From: Fibrella aquatilis
GTDB lineage: Bacteria > Bacteroidota > Bacteroidia > Cytophagales > Spirosomataceae
Reading direction: 5' to 3'
Length of the DNA: 64,000 nt
Assembly: GCF_017353255.1 (NCBI RefSeq)
Contig: NZ_JAFMYU010000007.1
Span: 124,001 to 188,000 of the forward strand
Made by a program: the position numbers and the translations under genes. Below are positions 25,158 to 35,232 of the stretch, piece after piece. How positions within the stretch are numbered: the first letter of the stretch is position 1; every line of letters begins with the position of its first letter. Below the pieces are notes generated by a model, which saw only the letters and a program-made list of their open reading frames with translations, had not been told where the DNA came from and ran no database searches.

Positions 25158-25982
25158 ATGAAGACGCAACGACTACCTCTCTTCCTGCTTTTGCTCGTCA
25201 GTTCGTTAGCTCATGCGCAACTGTACAAGCCCCGCCCCGTAACTGCGCTGCTGGGGGCATTTGGGCCAGAATTGACGCTGGTTCGGCAGTCGCTGCATGG
25301 TCCGAAAACGCGCGTGATTAATGGGATATCGTTTACCACCGGGCGGGTGGGCAGGCAGCGGGTGGTGGTGGCCGAAACGGGTATTGGCAAAGTCAACGCC
25401 GCCGCCACAACCGCCTTTGTGCTGGCCTATTTCCGGCCCCGGCGGGTGCTGTTTACCGGCATTGCGGGCGGTACCAACCCCGACCTGCAACCCGGCGATA
25501 TGGTTATTGGCCAACGCGTGGCCCACCATGACTATAGCTGGATGACCATGACCACACCGCCCCGGCTCTCTCACCAAACGCGCAACGCCATCACCAAACA
25601 GGAGAACCCACTCTATCTCCCGGCCGACTCGATGCTACTGGCGAGGGCACAGGAGACGGCCAAAACGATTGATTTTGAGTCAATTCCGGTCACTAGTCGC
25701 CCGCCGAGGGTGGTGGTCGGGACGATTGTTACGGGTGATGTATTCGTATCGTCGGAAGAGAAAGTGGCTCAACTCAGGAGCGAGTTTGGGGCCGACGCTA
25801 CTGAGATGGAGGGGGCTGCCGTGGCGCAAATCTGTTATCAGGAACAGGTGCCCTGCCTCGTGATCCGCAGCCTGAGCGACAAAGCCAACAGCAACGCCCG
25901 GATGGATATGCAACAATTCCTGGGCATCGCCGCCCGCAACTCAGCCAAACTCGTGCTCAAACTGATTGAGCAGTTGCCTTAA
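25158..25982 (+). CDS. Exported 5'-methylthioadenosine/S-adenosylhomocysteine nucleosidase-like
   Basis: A 274-residue nucleosidase of the PNP/UDP family. A hydrophobic signal peptide (residues 1-20, ending SSLAHAQ) precedes the fold, so it should act in the periplasm. Family motifs: ETGIGKVNAAATT, FTGIAGGTNPDLQPGD, the ribose-binding TEMEGAAVAQ and the base-binding RSLSDKA with its Asp. It hydrolyses MTA or SAH (or related nucleosides) to adenine. The neighbouring purine permease could take up the base. Confidence 0.88.
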   Translation: MKTQRLPLFLLLLVSSLAHAQLYKPRPVTALLGAFGPELTLVRQSLHGPKTRVINGISFTTGRVGRQRVVVAETGIGKVNAAATTAFVLAYFRPRRVLFTGIAGGTNPDLQPGDMVIGQRVAHHDYSWMTMTTPPRLSHQTRNAITKQENPLYLPADSMLLARAQETAKTIDFESIPVTSRPPRVVVGTIVTGDVFVSSEEKVAQLRSEFGADATEMEGAAVAQICYQEQVPCLVIRSLSDKANSNARMDMQQFLGIAARNSAKLVLKLIEQLP

Positions 25983-26052
25983 AGATCGTTAAGGGTTTAT
26001 GCGCGGTATAGGTCACTACGTACACTAGTTTGCTCGTCGAAAAAAGTGGTGC

Positions 26053-27234
26053 TTATAAAACTCTGGCAATTAATGGGCTACGCCTAATCAGCCTACAACT
26101 GAGCCAACTGAGACTTACTGCGCCTAGAAAGACAACCAAAAACTTTATAAGGACGGGCCAGTCAGCGGGTAATAAGATGAATTGAAGCCACGTGACAAAG
26201 CCGTAATGCACGATATAAATGCCATATGCATTAGCCGACAAGCTATCCCATATCTGAATCGACGTTGTTACGTGATTTCGAAAAAAGCTCAGACACGCCC
26301 CTATGCTTGCCAGGCAACTTGCCACAAAAACAAGATCATAGAGCAAATACCCCTCGGTGGCCGTTAGCTGACCATTTTTGACTTGCGCTGCCCCCCACCC
26401 AGATTCAATTATCACCAGCGCATAACAGGTTAGACTAAGGCCAAGCCAGAAAGCCTGCGACCTGCCCAATAGCTTCCCCTGGTGAAACAAATACGTTTGC
26501 CAGTCGATGGTTCCCAAGCAGTTGCCAAGAAGAAAAAACAACCAGTAGAACAAGAGCCGGTTGAGCTGAAAATCGAAAGGCCCCCAATGGCCTACCCAGG
26601 TGTATTGACCTACCCACAAACTGAGCGGAATAAAACTCAGCGCTACAACCCCATACACCAGTACCCCAAAACGAATTGGAAATTGGCTCAACCTGGCCAG
26701 TCTGGCAGCGATGGCGGGAAAAAAGGATGGCTTATAGTTGAAGAGCAGTGCCGTGATGCTATCAAAAGACAGCAGAAGCCAGACGAACCAGGGAGGTCCT
26801 ACTGGCCATTGCTGGTCGACAACGTAATCGCTACCAAATGGAACGAGTTGAAAAGATTGCGTAGACTGGTAGAAAGAAGGTAGGTATGCTACTGGAATTA
26901 GCACCAATTCGGCAATCAGGAATGGAATGCCTAACCGAACGAGTCGATCTGCGACATACTTTTTGGACCCTTTTCTACGAAGCCCGCCATAGACAAACAG
27001 GCCGCTGAGTAGAAACATAAGCGGCATAAAAAACGCGTCGTTGAAGCCAATAAACACGTCGAACCCATACCATCGGCTGTCATCCACAATGGGGGCCGTA
27101 GACCATATGTAATGGGCAGGGTTAAACCTGGCAAATGTGGGATACGCCAGGGCGGCATGGTGGGCAACAACCAGCATCGTGACGAATGAACGTAAGTAAT
27201 CAAGCCAGATGGCCCGGTGAGTGGTCGCTTTCAT
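26053..27234 (-). CDS. Acyltransferase-3 family membrane protein
   Basis: A 393-residue protein with about ten hydrophobic helices. It starts with the acyltransferase-3 pattern IWLDYLRSFVTMLVVAHHAALAY, which includes the family's catalytic-type histidine pair. These enzymes O-acylate glycans or lipids on the periplasmic side using acyl-CoA. A strand of conserved aromatic/Trp residues ends with IRRSPLIARVL. ATG 27234 (MKATTHRAIW) is chosen as start. It is co-oriented with the membrane AraC regulator 87 bp upstream, which may control it. Confidence 0.85.
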   Translation of the reverse strand: MKATTHRAIWLDYLRSFVTMLVVAHHAALAYPTFARFNPAHYIWSTAPIVDDSRWYGFDVFIGFNDAFFMPLMFLLSGLFVYGGLRRKGSKKYVADRLVRLGIPFLIAELVLIPVAYLPSFYQSTQSFQLVPFGSDYVVDQQWPVGPPWFVWLLLSFDSITALLFNYKPSFFPAIAARLARLSQFPIRFGVLVYGVVALSFIPLSLWVGQYTWVGHWGPFDFQLNRLLFYWLFFLLGNCLGTIDWQTYLFHQGKLLGRSQAFWLGLSLTCYALVIIESGWGAAQVKNGQLTATEGYLLYDLVFVASCLASIGACLSFFRNHVTTSIQIWDSLSANAYGIYIVHYGFVTWLQFILLPADWPVLIKFLVVFLGAVSLSWLSCRLIRRSPLIARVL

Positions 27235-27321
27235 AAGCGCCAAAATTATTCCCTCAGGGAGCGGTAAGCGACCGGCCTTGCAAGGCAGCCGTATCACCTT
27301 GCAAGGTCGTACGGCCTGCCG

Positions 27322-28488
27322 TTAGCCCCTCACGCCCGTTTTACGGTATTGGGAAGGGGTCTGCTGAGTCATTTTCTTGAACGCGGCGTTGAACGCCGAT
27401 TTTGAATTGAAGCCCGACTCATAGGCAATTTCTTCTATTTTGATATGGCTATACTGGGGTACGACCAGCTTCGACTGAATTTCCTGAACCCGATAGGCAT
27501 TAATGAAATCGAAGAAGTTTTGGCTACAGTATTGGTTGATCACCTGAGACAGATGATGGGGAGCCGTTGCCAGTTGTGATGCCAATACCGACAGGGTGAG
27601 GTTATTTTGACGATATGGCTTCTCCCGTTCCATATAGTTTAGCAACCGGTTCAGTGTTTGAATCGAGGTCTGCTCATCCAGGGCCGTTTTTTCATATTTA
27701 ACGCGAGGCAAGGTCGCAGTACCATCATTCATTGCCTGGCGGGCCAGAATTTTTGACTGAGAAATCAGCCGAAAGCTCATGGTGAAGAAGACCAGCGAAA
27801 CGCAGGTCGCTATGTATACATCGCCAACGTCGCTTTGATAATAGAACGTGAGCACCGCATAAACCACGATTACCAGCAGAAAAGACAAACAGAGTTGTCG
27901 CACCCATTCCAGCGAGATCTTTGTGGCTTCGTCCTTCTGTTTAAGTTGGCTAATTAACCGAAGCGTCAACAGGAGGTAGCCGATCTGGTAACTCGCCAAC
28001 AGGTATTTGAAGACCTGATAAAAAGGTTTGTAAGAGCTAGCCCACCACAGATCACGAAACACAGCATCTGTTTGAGTGGCTCTGCGGTAGGCTATCTCCA
28101 CTGTTTGAAGGAGCCACGTGTTTGACTGAGCAACGAATGGAATCAAATAGATAGCGTGGAGCAAAGCAGGCAGGAATGCCCAGTTGAAGCTGGCCTTCCA
28201 CCGAAAATTGGGGCGGGCCAGCGCTACCGTGTAGAAGTAAAAGAGTGGGGGGAAAACAAAGTTAAACGGCTCTGAAAAGCCAATCAGGTAAGGAACAGAA
28301 GCGATTGTGTCTGAATAGCAGAGCAACACCTCCACCACCGTCAGGCATACGCTCACCAGGAGCCAGCCCAGCAAGGTATGGGCTGGCTGGCCCCGTCGCG
28401 AAATGGAGAAGCAGTTAATCGCCAGGAAGAACCCCTGTACTACACCTAGCAGGATGACTACAGACCAAAAATCATGAGTGGGGTCCAC
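27322..28488 (-). CDS. Membrane-bound AraC-family transcription regulator
   Basis: A 388-residue regulator with an N-terminal membrane part of about seven hydrophobic helices (residues ~8-235) and a C-terminal AraC double helix-turn-helix (about 285-388). The DNA-binding end shows FFDFINAYRVQEIQSKL, then IEEIAYESGFNSKSAFNAAF and the closing TPSQYRK. Such 7TM-AraC fusions are frequent in Bacteroidota and are thought to sense a membrane or periplasmic cue. The acyltransferase gene immediately downstream is the likely target; this is inference from position. Confidence 0.9.
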   Translation of the reverse strand: MDPTHDFWSVVILLGVVQGFFLAINCFSISRRGQPAHTLLGWLLVSVCLTVVEVLLCYSDTIASVPYLIGFSEPFNFVFPPLFYFYTVALARPNFRWKASFNWAFLPALLHAIYLIPFVAQSNTWLLQTVEIAYRRATQTDAVFRDLWWASSYKPFYQVFKYLLASYQIGYLLLTLRLISQLKQKDEATKISLEWVRQLCLSFLLVIVVYAVLTFYYQSDVGDVYIATCVSLVFFTMSFRLISQSKILARQAMNDGTATLPRVKYEKTALDEQTSIQTLNRLLNYMEREKPYRQNNLTLSVLASQLATAPHHLSQVINQYCSQNFFDFINAYRVQEIQSKLVVPQYSHIKIEEIAYESGFNSKSAFNAAFKKMTQQTPSQYRKTGVRG

Positions 28489-28544
28489 GTGAGTGAAAAA
28501 GATGACGCTTGTAAAACCTTAACGATAGGAACCTATTAAAGCTG

Positions 28545-29402
28545 TCACGCCAGATTCTTCTTTAAAAACGTGATCGTGCGTTCCCAGGCTAGTTTGGCGG
28601 CGGCTTCGTTGTAGCGGCTGGGGGCGGTGTCGTTGTTGAAGGCGTGTTGGGCACCCTCGTAGACGTACAGTTCGTACGGCTTGCCCGCTTTTTTTAGTTC
28701 GGATTCATAGGCCGGAATGCCCGCGTTGATCCGCTCGTCGAGGCCACCGTAATGGAGCTGGATTGGCGCGTGAATCTTGGGCACGTCGGCAGCGTCGGGC
28801 TGGCGACCGTAGAAGGGTACGGCCGCTTTCAGATCGGGGGCGTAAATGGCGAGTTGGTTGGCCATGGCCCCACCCCAACAGAAGCCCACGCAACCCACCT
28901 TGCCGTTGCTGTCGGGGCGGGTTTTCAGGTACTCCACGGCCTTCACAAAGTTGTCGCGGGTTTTGGCGGGGTCCAGTTTGCCGAAGAGTTCGCGCATCTG
29001 GGTCTCGTCGGTGGGGGTACCACCGGCGGCCGAGAGGGCATCAGGCGCTACGGCCAGAAAACCGGCCAGGGCCATGCGCCGGGTGATGTCTTCAATGTGG
29101 GGGTTGAGGCCCCGATTTTCGTGGATGACCACCACGGCGGGGTATTTGCCGTTAGCCACGGGCCGGGCCATGTAGCCTTTCATGGTGGTGTCGGCACCGG
29201 GGAAGGAAACCATCTCGGTTTTGAGGCGGTCGTCGTGGTTCGCTACGGTTTCGGCTTTGGCGTAGTTGACTTCCAGCAGGGGCAATACGGCCATGGCGGC
29301 TGCGGTACCACCCGTAAGCTTGGCCAGCCGCTTCAAAAACTCGTCGCGGTTAAGCGGTTTGTGCGTGTACTCGTCGAAGAGGTTGATGATGCGCTGATCC
29401 AT
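28545..29402 (-). CDS. Dienelactone hydrolase family protein
   Basis: A 285-residue α/β-hydrolase. The nucleophile elbow is Cys in VGFCWGGAMA, and the catalytic Asp and His lie in LDERINAG and EGAQHAFNND. VVVIHENRGLNPHIEDI is the typical early motif. About 50 residues precede the hydrolase fold, containing a hydrophobic stretch (GGTAAAMAVLPLL), so it may be exported by a Tat-like leader although no clear RR motif is seen. Family members hydrolyse dienelactones or other esters; the natural substrate here is unknown. Confidence 0.88.
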   Translation of the reverse strand: MDQRIINLFDEYTHKPLNRDEFLKRLAKLTGGTAAAMAVLPLLEVNYAKAETVANHDDRLKTEMVSFPGADTTMKGYMARPVANGKYPAVVVIHENRGLNPHIEDITRRMALAGFLAVAPDALSAAGGTPTDETQMRELFGKLDPAKTRDNFVKAVEYLKTRPDSNGKVGCVGFCWGGAMANQLAIYAPDLKAAVPFYGRQPDAADVPKIHAPIQLHYGGLDERINAGIPAYESELKKAGKPYELYVYEGAQHAFNNDTAPSRYNEAAAKLAWERTITFLKKNLA

Positions 29403-29518
29403 GAGGCCCGTTGGTTTGGTGGCTTTCTGGGTAAAGCCAGTGAAGCTTCGGTTCTAACGCCTACGCTCAGTTTAGGTGTACCCGATCAAATTCAGCCAAC
29501 TAAATCGCCCGGCTGCAA

Positions 29519-29526
29519 TACCTTTG
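29519..29526 (+). promoter_or_regulatory. -7 box (TACCTTTG) for fumC
   Basis: An exact TAnnTTTG match 118 bp before the fumC ATG. The predicted transcript would start just ahead of the inverted repeat at 29536-29604. Confidence 0.5.
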
Positions 29527-29535
29527 CGCCAGTAT

Positions 29536-29604
29536 TGAGTGAGCGAATGCCTGGGAGTTATGAAAGGCATATTGCACAGATCCAGGCATTCGCTCATTCA
29601 CTCA
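29536..29604. repeat. Short inverted repeat N in the fumC leader
   Basis: GAGCGAATGCCTGG on the left is mirrored by CCAGGCATTCGCTC on the right, with further GAGTGA words outside. The hairpin would form in the 5' leader of fumC. Confidence 0.75.
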
Positions 29605-29643
29605 CCGGAGCGCCGGACCGTCACTAATTTGCTTATCAATAAC

Positions 29644-31041
29644 ATGGACTTTCGCATAGAAAAAGACACGATGGGGCCGGTACAGGTGCCTGCCAACGTA
29701 TATTGGGGCGCACAAACCCAGCGTTCGATTGACAACTTCCGCATTGCGCAGGACACTAACAAAATGCCCCGCGAGATCATCCGGGCCTTCGCTGTGCTCA
29801 AAAAAGCCGCCGCCCTCACCAACCTCGACGCGGGTGTGCTTTCGCCTGAAAAAGCCGATCTCATTGGCCGCGTCTGCGACGAGATTCTGGCCGGTGAACT
29901 CGCCGATCAGTTTCCGCTCGTGGTCTGGCAAACCGGGTCGGGCACGCAGAGCAACATGAATATGAACGAGGTAGTGGCCTACCGCGCCCACGTGCTCAAT
30001 GGCGGCGCGCTCACCGACGAGAAGAAGTTTTTGAACCCCAACGACGACGTCAACAAATCGCAGTCGAGCAACGACACCTTCCCCACGGCCATGCACATTG
30101 CGGCCTACCAGATCCTGATGGAGGTGACGATTCCGGGTATCGAAAAACTGCGTAATACGCTGGATGCCAAAGCGAAGGAGTTTATGCACGTGGTGAAAAT
30201 TGGTCGTACTCACTTCATGGACGCCACCCCGCTGACGGTGGGGCAGGAGTTTTCAGGCTACGTGTCGCAGCTGGATCACGGCCTTCGCGCCATCCGCAAC
30301 ACGCTGGCCCACCTGAGCGAACTGGCCCTGGGCGGCACGGCCGTGGGCACGGGTATCAACACGCCCCCCGGCTACTCGGAAAACGTGGCCAAACACATTG
30401 CCGACCTCACGGGCCTGCCCTTCATCACCGCCGAAAACAAGTTTGAAGCCCTCGCCGCCCACGACGCCATTGTAGAGGCCCACGGCGCGCTGAAGACCGT
30501 AGCCGCCAGCCTGATGAAGATCGGCAACGATGTCAGGATGCTGGCGAGTGGACCCCGTGCGGGCATTGGCGAGTTGTTTATTCCTGATAATGAGCCGGGT
30601 AGCAGTATCATGCCGGGCAAGGTAAACCCCACGCAGTGCGAGGCCATGACCATGGTGGCGGCGCAGGTGATGGGCAACGACGTGGCGATCAACATCGGCG
30701 GCATGAATGGCCATTTCGAGCTGAACGTGTTCAAGCCGGTGATAATTTTCAACTTCCTCCACTCGGCCCGCCTCATCGGCGACGTCTGCGTATCGTTCAA
30801 CGACAAGTGCGCGGAAGGTATCCGGCCTATCGAAGCCAATATTGAGAAGCACGTGCAGAACTCGCTCATGCTGGTGACGGCGCTGAACACCAAAATCGGC
30901 TATTACAAAGCCGCCGAAATCGCCCAGACCGCCCACAAAAACGGCTCTACCCTGAAAGAAACCGCCGTGGCCCTCGGCTACCTCACCCCCGACGAGTTTG
31001 ATCAGTGGGTTGTTCCCGTCGAGATGGTGGGAAAGGTGTAG
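29644..31041 (+). CDS. fumC: Fumarate hydratase class II
   Basis: A 465-residue iron-independent fumarase of the aspartase/fumarase superfamily that interconverts fumarate and malate in the TCA cycle. It begins [14 protein letters not shown], contains [14 protein letters not shown] and the superfamily signature [11 protein letters not shown] near residue 318, and has the [11 protein letters not shown] end. I start at ATG 29644; the frame is open upstream through the inverted repeat. A diverged, frameshifted copy of its last ~70 codons lies at 34085-34297, beyond the LRR gene. Confidence 0.96.
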   Translation: MDFRIEKDTMGPVQVPANVYWGAQTQRSIDNFRIAQDTNKMPREIIRAFAVLKKAAALTNLDAGVLSPEKADLIGRVCDEILAGELADQFPLVVWQTGSGTQSNMNMNEVVAYRAHVLNGGALTDEKKFLNPNDDVNKSQSSNDTFPTAMHIAAYQILMEVTIPGIEKLRNTLDAKAKEFMHVVKIGRTHFMDATPLTVGQEFSGYVSQLDHGLRAIRNTLAHLSELALGGTAVGTGINTPPGYSENVAKHIADLTGLPFITAENKFEALAAHDAIVEAHGALKTVAASLMKIGNDVRMLASGPRAGIGELFIPDNEPGSSIMPGKVNPTQCEAMTMVAAQVMGNDVAINIGGMNGHFELNVFKPVIIFNFLHSARLIGDVCVSFNDKCAEGIRPIEANIEKHVQNSLMLVTALNTKIGYYKAAEIAQTAHKNGSTLKETAVALGYLTPDEFDQWVVPVEMVGKV

Positions 31042-31052
31042 AAGCCCAGACT

Positions 31053-31099
31053 ATTGACAGCTATATCAGCAAGCACAATGATTTGATATAGCTGTCAAT
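31053..31099 (+). terminator. Hairpin after fumC
   Basis: A perfect 16-bp stem (31053-31068 with 31084-31099) around a 15-nt AT-rich loop lies 12 bp after the fumC stop. The following T-run is weak, so termination strength is uncertain. Confidence 0.65.
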
Positions 31100-31138
31100 T
31101 AACTTAGTTTTAACTACTACTTCCATCTACTATAAATT

Positions 31139-34048
31139 ATGTTCCTACTCTACCCATTTGTAAAAAGTAGCTTGTTGTACCGCGTTATTATAATTGGTTG
31201 GTTGTGTAGTCTTACTTATTTATCGGGAAAAGCGCAGGGGAGGTTGACCGTCTCAGTAAGCAACACGTTATCGTGTTCACAAAAAAATGCGACTATTACT
31301 GCGTTATCCTCCTGCACAGGTGGTGTTTTCTATAGTTTCAGCGGCCCTAATAACTTTTTTACGTGGAATACAACCGGCGTAACAAGTGTCACAGCCGACG
31401 GAACGTATACAGTGACAGCCACTAACTGGGAACGCAACTGCACGGATACCGTAACTACTGCCGTTGCAAGCGCGTTTCATCCTGATTATTTACCCCTGAT
31501 GAGTTTGTACTACGCCACAAATGGAGCGGGTTGGAAATTGAAAAGAGGCTGGGCCACCAATTGTGAACCTTGTAGCGGTTGGACCGGAATTTCTTGCAGT
31601 AATAACAGGGTTACGGGCATTGAACTTGCCAACGTAGATTATACTTATGACGGTAATAATCTGGTTGGAAGTTTACCAGAAAGTATTGGGCAACTGACGA
31701 AATTAACTACATTAAATTTATCGTACAACAGAGGATTGAGTGGTCCAATTCCAACTTCAATTGGGAAACTGACTGATTTAGAATATATTCAATTGGTTGA
31801 CAACGAGCGTTTGTCCGGCACATTGCCCGAGTCGTTAGGGAACTTAACTAAATTATCATTTCTTCAATTGAGAGGAACAAAAATCAGCGGTTCTTTACCT
31901 GCTGAATTAGGTAATTGTACAGCACTGACTCAGATATATGTTCAGCAGAGTCAATTAACTGGTTCGATACCTGAATCGTTTGGCAAACTCAAAAACATGA
32001 TAGTTCTTTACCTAAATGATAATCAACTTTCTGGCCCAATCCCTAGCTCTGTTTCTTCCTTCACTGCGTTAACTCAGTTAGTATTAAGTAACAATAAGTT
32101 AACGGGAAGCATACCTGCTTCGCTCACCTCGCTGCAAAATATTAAGTTACTCAATCTCAGCCAAAATGCGTTGACTGGCCCTATTCCTTCTAGCTTAGGG
32201 CGGCTCAGCAAATTAGAGAATTTGGTTCTGTATGGTAATCAATTGACGGGTACACTGCCAGGTAGTCTTGGTCAGTTGGCAGCACTCTACGTTTTGAATT
32301 TAAATACAAATCAGCTGACAGGCAGCATACCTGAATCGTATACCGCACTTACCAGGTTGAGTACGTTTGATGTAGAAAAAAATCAATTGAGCGGTCAGTT
32401 ACCAACGACAATTGGACGAATGACCAATTTATTTGATGTCAGGTTGGCAAATAACCAATTTTCAGGTGCATTACCAGCTTCTATTGGGGACCTGCCCAGG
32501 TTAAATATATTTACAATTAATGATAATCAGTTTTCGGGAAGTATCCCTTCAACAATCGGTAATTTGAGAAATTTGTATAATTTCATTATTGCCAATAATC
32601 AGTTAACTGGTTCGTTACCAGAATCGATTAATTATTTGTCTAATCTACAATCTTTTTTAGCCGCAAATAATCGCTTTATAGGAGAAATACCTGCCTTTAC
32701 AGACAGCCGCTATTTGCGATACGTAGATGTGAGTAATAATCAATTTTCGGGAAGTTTACCCGGTGATATAGCAAACCGAGTGCAGCTACAGAGTTTTTCG
32801 GCACAAAGCAATCAACTCAGCGGCTGCATTCCACGCTCTTTTGCTACGTTGTGCGGTAGAACTATAACTATAAGCAATAACGCAGGCTTGCCCGGCAACG
32901 GTGACTGGGCCGCTTTTTGTTCAAATCAGACAGGTATTTGTCCACCCTGCGATCTGCTCATAACCCAACAGCCATTTACTATGCAGTACGCCTGCAATCG
33001 CGGGGTTGTGCAACTCAAGGTAAGTGCGGCTTGCAGCCTGCCAGTTTCGTACCAATGGTATAACGAGGCTGGCCCGCTCACCAATTCGGTCCGAATTAGT
33101 GGGGCTACCAGTCCTACACTCACCATCTGGGATGCCCGGCCAAGCGACATTGTTTCGTACAGAGTGTTCCTGTCAGCAGCTTGTGGCAGTGCTTACTCCA
33201 CAAGAGCTACCTTCTCGCTCGAAGCAAGTTCATATCCTGAATTTGACGCTTTGGCTGATTTTTTCTACGCCACAGACGGCCCAAACTGGACAAACAAAAG
33301 CGGTTGGCTAACGACTTGTTCCCCCTACAGTGGTTGGTTTGGACTAACCACAAGCCCCCTAACGGGGCAGGTAACAAGTTTAAACTTATCACCTCCATCT
33401 GCACCAATGGCAGGTAACAATTTGCGGGGCACCTTGCCGGCTAGTCTTTCTGTCCTTAGCGGTTTGGAGCAGCTTCTCATTAATAATAACCCTCAGCTTG
33501 TTGGGGGTCTGCCAACATCAATTGGTGCGCTTACCAGTCTCACTCTGCTTGATGCATCGGCAAACGGACTAACGGGGCCAATCCCTGCCTCGGTTGGTTC
33601 GCTCACAAAACTTACGTCGCTCTCTCTGGGATTCAACCAGCTTTCAGGCCGTATTCCATCGGGGTTGGGTAACCTGTCTGCGTTGCAACGGTTGAATGTA
33701 GCCTCCAATAAGTTGACAGGTTGTTTGCCGGTTTCCTTGACAAATTTGTGCGGTAAAACGGTAGATATTTCGGGTAATGTGGGTTTGGCAAACGGTGGGG
33801 ACTGGCTGGCTTTCTGTACTAATCGGACTGGTGCCGACAATGGCATTATAAATAGCCTTAAACCGGGTCAATGGTATGACCAGTCAGTATGGTCCTGTGG
33901 AAATATACCCACCAGCACCGACACCGTTCTCCTACGCCATTCTGTTGTCGTGGGTGTAGGGCAAATCGCAGAAGCTCAACGAATTTGGTATACTAACGCC
34001 GGAAAATTGCTTTTGGGAACAGGCGTACAAGTTAAGGTTGGCCGATAA
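31139..34048 (+). CDS. Large secreted leucine-rich repeat protein, plant-type LRRs
   Basis: A 969-residue exported protein. The N-terminus has a hydrophobic leader (residues ~8-30), then an LRR cap-like segment ([10 protein letters not shown]...W...CSGWTGISC) like plant receptor kinases. About eighteen 24-residue repeats of the type LxxLxLxxNxLTGSIPxSLG follow. An Ig-like stretch (about 600-700), a second cap and a short LRR array complete it. No kinase or sorting domain is seen; the C-terminus ends abruptly in VQVKVGR. Base composition is visibly AT-richer than the neighbours. Together with the flanking fumC duplication this suggests acquisition by transfer. Confidence 0.9.
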   Translation: MFLLYPFVKSSLLYRVIIIGWLCSLTYLSGKAQGRLTVSVSNTLSCSQKNATITALSSCTGGVFYSFSGPNNFFTWNTTGVTSVTADGTYTVTATNWERNCTDTVTTAVASAFHPDYLPLMSLYYATNGAGWKLKRGWATNCEPCSGWTGISCSNNRVTGIELANVDYTYDGNNLVGSLPESIGQLTKLTTLNLSYNRGLSGPIPTSIGKLTDLEYIQLVDNERLSGTLPESLGNLTKLSFLQLRGTKISGSLPAELGNCTALTQIYVQQSQLTGSIPESFGKLKNMIVLYLNDNQLSGPIPSSVSSFTALTQLVLSNNKLTGSIPASLTSLQNIKLLNLSQNALTGPIPSSLGRLSKLENLVLYGNQLTGTLPGSLGQLAALYVLNLNTNQLTGSIPESYTALTRLSTFDVEKNQLSGQLPTTIGRMTNLFDVRLANNQFSGALPASIGDLPRLNIFTINDNQFSGSIPSTIGNLRNLYNFIIANNQLTGSLPESINYLSNLQSFLAANNRFIGEIPAFTDSRYLRYVDVSNNQFSGSLPGDIANRVQLQSFSAQSNQLSGCIPRSFATLCGRTITISNNAGLPGNGDWAAFCSNQTGICPPCDLLITQQPFTMQYACNRGVVQLKVSAACSLPVSYQWYNEAGPLTNSVRISGATSPTLTIWDARPSDIVSYRVFLSAACGSAYSTRATFSLEASSYPEFDALADFFYATDGPNWTNKSGWLTTCSPYSGWFGLTTSPLTGQVTSLNLSPPSAPMAGNNLRGTLPASLSVLSGLEQLLINNNPQLVGGLPTSIGALTSLTLLDASANGLTGPIPASVGSLTKLTSLSLGFNQLSGRIPSGLGNLSALQRLNVASNKLTGCLPVSLTNLCGKTVDISGNVGLANGGDWLAFCTNRTGADNGIINSLKPGQWYDQSVWSCGNIPTSTDTVLLRHSVVVGVGQIAEAQRIWYTNAGKLLLGTGVQVKVGR

Positions 34049-34084
34049 GTACTCCTCGGATAAACGTACTTCGGGTAACGAACC

Positions 34085-34297
34085 GATCATTACCAACATC
34101 GACAAGCACGTGCAGAATTCGCTCATGCTGGTGACAGCGCTGAACACCAAAATCGGCTACTACAAAGCCGCCGAAATCGCCCAACCGCCCACAAAAACGG
34201 CTCAACCCTGAAAGAAACCGCCGTGGCCCTCGGCTACCTCACCCCCGACGAGTTTGATCAGTGGGTAGTGCCCGTTGAGATGGTGGGGAAGGTGTGA
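34085..34297 (+). pseudogene. Duplicated, frameshifted 3' end of fumC
   Basis: Bases from about 34097 to 34297 repeat 30841-31041, the last part of fumC, with scattered substitutions and a single-base deletion near 34182 that breaks the frame. The end keeps the [21 protein letters not shown] reading in another frame with a TGA stop. No start or promoter is seen. It marks the right border of the LRR insertion and suggests that fumC once continued directly into the DUF3667 gene region. Confidence 0.92.
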
Positions 34298-34396
34298 TGG
34301 TGCTATGAATAACTACTGGGCCACTGATTTTAATGAGCACCGTTGCTGACCTGGTGAAATAATGAGAATTTGCCTCTCAACCCTTTGCTTATAGCT

Positions 34397-35218
34397 ATGC
34401 TCTCCGAACCCGTTACTGACGTTCACAACCACCACGCAACAGGTCAAATCACGTGCCGCAACTGTGCTAATCCGTTCGAGGGGCATTTTTGCAATCAGTG
34501 CGGTCAGTCGGCGCATACCCACGCCGTCAACTGGCACTACATCTGGCACGAAGTACCCCATAGCGTCTGGCACCTCGACCGGGGCATATTGTTCACCCTG
34601 CGCGAACTCTGCACGCGCCCCGGCCATACCGTCCGCGAATTTTTAGCGGGCAAACGGGTCAAGCATTACCGGCCCCTGGCGTTGCTGCTTATTCTGGGGG
34701 CGGTAGTGGTGTTTGTCACCCACAGCCTGCACGTGAACATCGCGCAGGATACCCAAAAACTGCTGTCGCCCGCCTCAGCAACTAAGTCGGGTCGACTGCA
34801 GGCTTTTCAGAAGGAAGCATCCCAGTTTGTGGAAAGAAACCGCACCCTGGTTCAGATTGCGCTGATTCCCATCTACGCGCTGGGGTTTTGGATCATGTTC
34901 CGCCGCCGTGGCTATAACTACCCGGAACTGCTGGTAACACAGACGTTCGTGGCCAATTTTGCCCTTTTGTTCTCGCTCATCCCGGTATTGATGTATTGGG
35001 CAATGGGCTCGTCGATGGCCGTGTACTCCAGCAGCATGTCGCTGAGCCTCCTGGTCATGATGGGCTATAACATGATTGTGCATACGCAGCTTTACCAGGG
35101 AAAACTGCCCACGCGAACTATTGTGTGGCGAAGCGCAGCAGCTTATTTGCTGGGCTATGGCCTTTTTATACTGCTGGTCATGCTAATCACCCTTGTCTAC
35201 ATCATCGTGAGCCGCTAA
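34397..35218 (+). CDS. DUF3667 zinc-ribbon membrane protein
   Basis: A 273-residue protein with an N-terminal zinc ribbon (CRNCANPFEGHFCNQCGQ, near residues 18-35) and then the DUF3667 region: WHLDRGILFTLRELCTRPGH, REFLAGKRVKHYRPLALLLILG and four to five hydrophobic helices. The family is membrane-bound and of unknown function. ATG 34397 is chosen; a TTG at 34370 is in frame. It follows the fumC remnant and is convergent with the HGSNAT-like gene. Confidence 0.87.
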   Translation: MLSEPVTDVHNHHATGQITCRNCANPFEGHFCNQCGQSAHTHAVNWHYIWHEVPHSVWHLDRGILFTLRELCTRPGHTVREFLAGKRVKHYRPLALLLILGAVVVFVTHSLHVNIAQDTQKLLSPASATKSGRLQAFQKEASQFVERNRTLVQIALIPIYALGFWIMFRRRGYNYPELLVTQTFVANFALLFSLIPVLMYWAMGSSMAVYSSSMSLSLLVMMGYNMIVHTQLYQGKLPTRTIVWRSAAAYLLGYGLFILLVMLITLVYIIVSR

Positions 35219-35232
35219 CCGAAGCACCTACC

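Noticed and set aside
29539-29643. A longer N-terminus for fumarase
   Set aside because: The extra codons come from the leader hairpin; the family starts at the [10 protein letters not shown] region.
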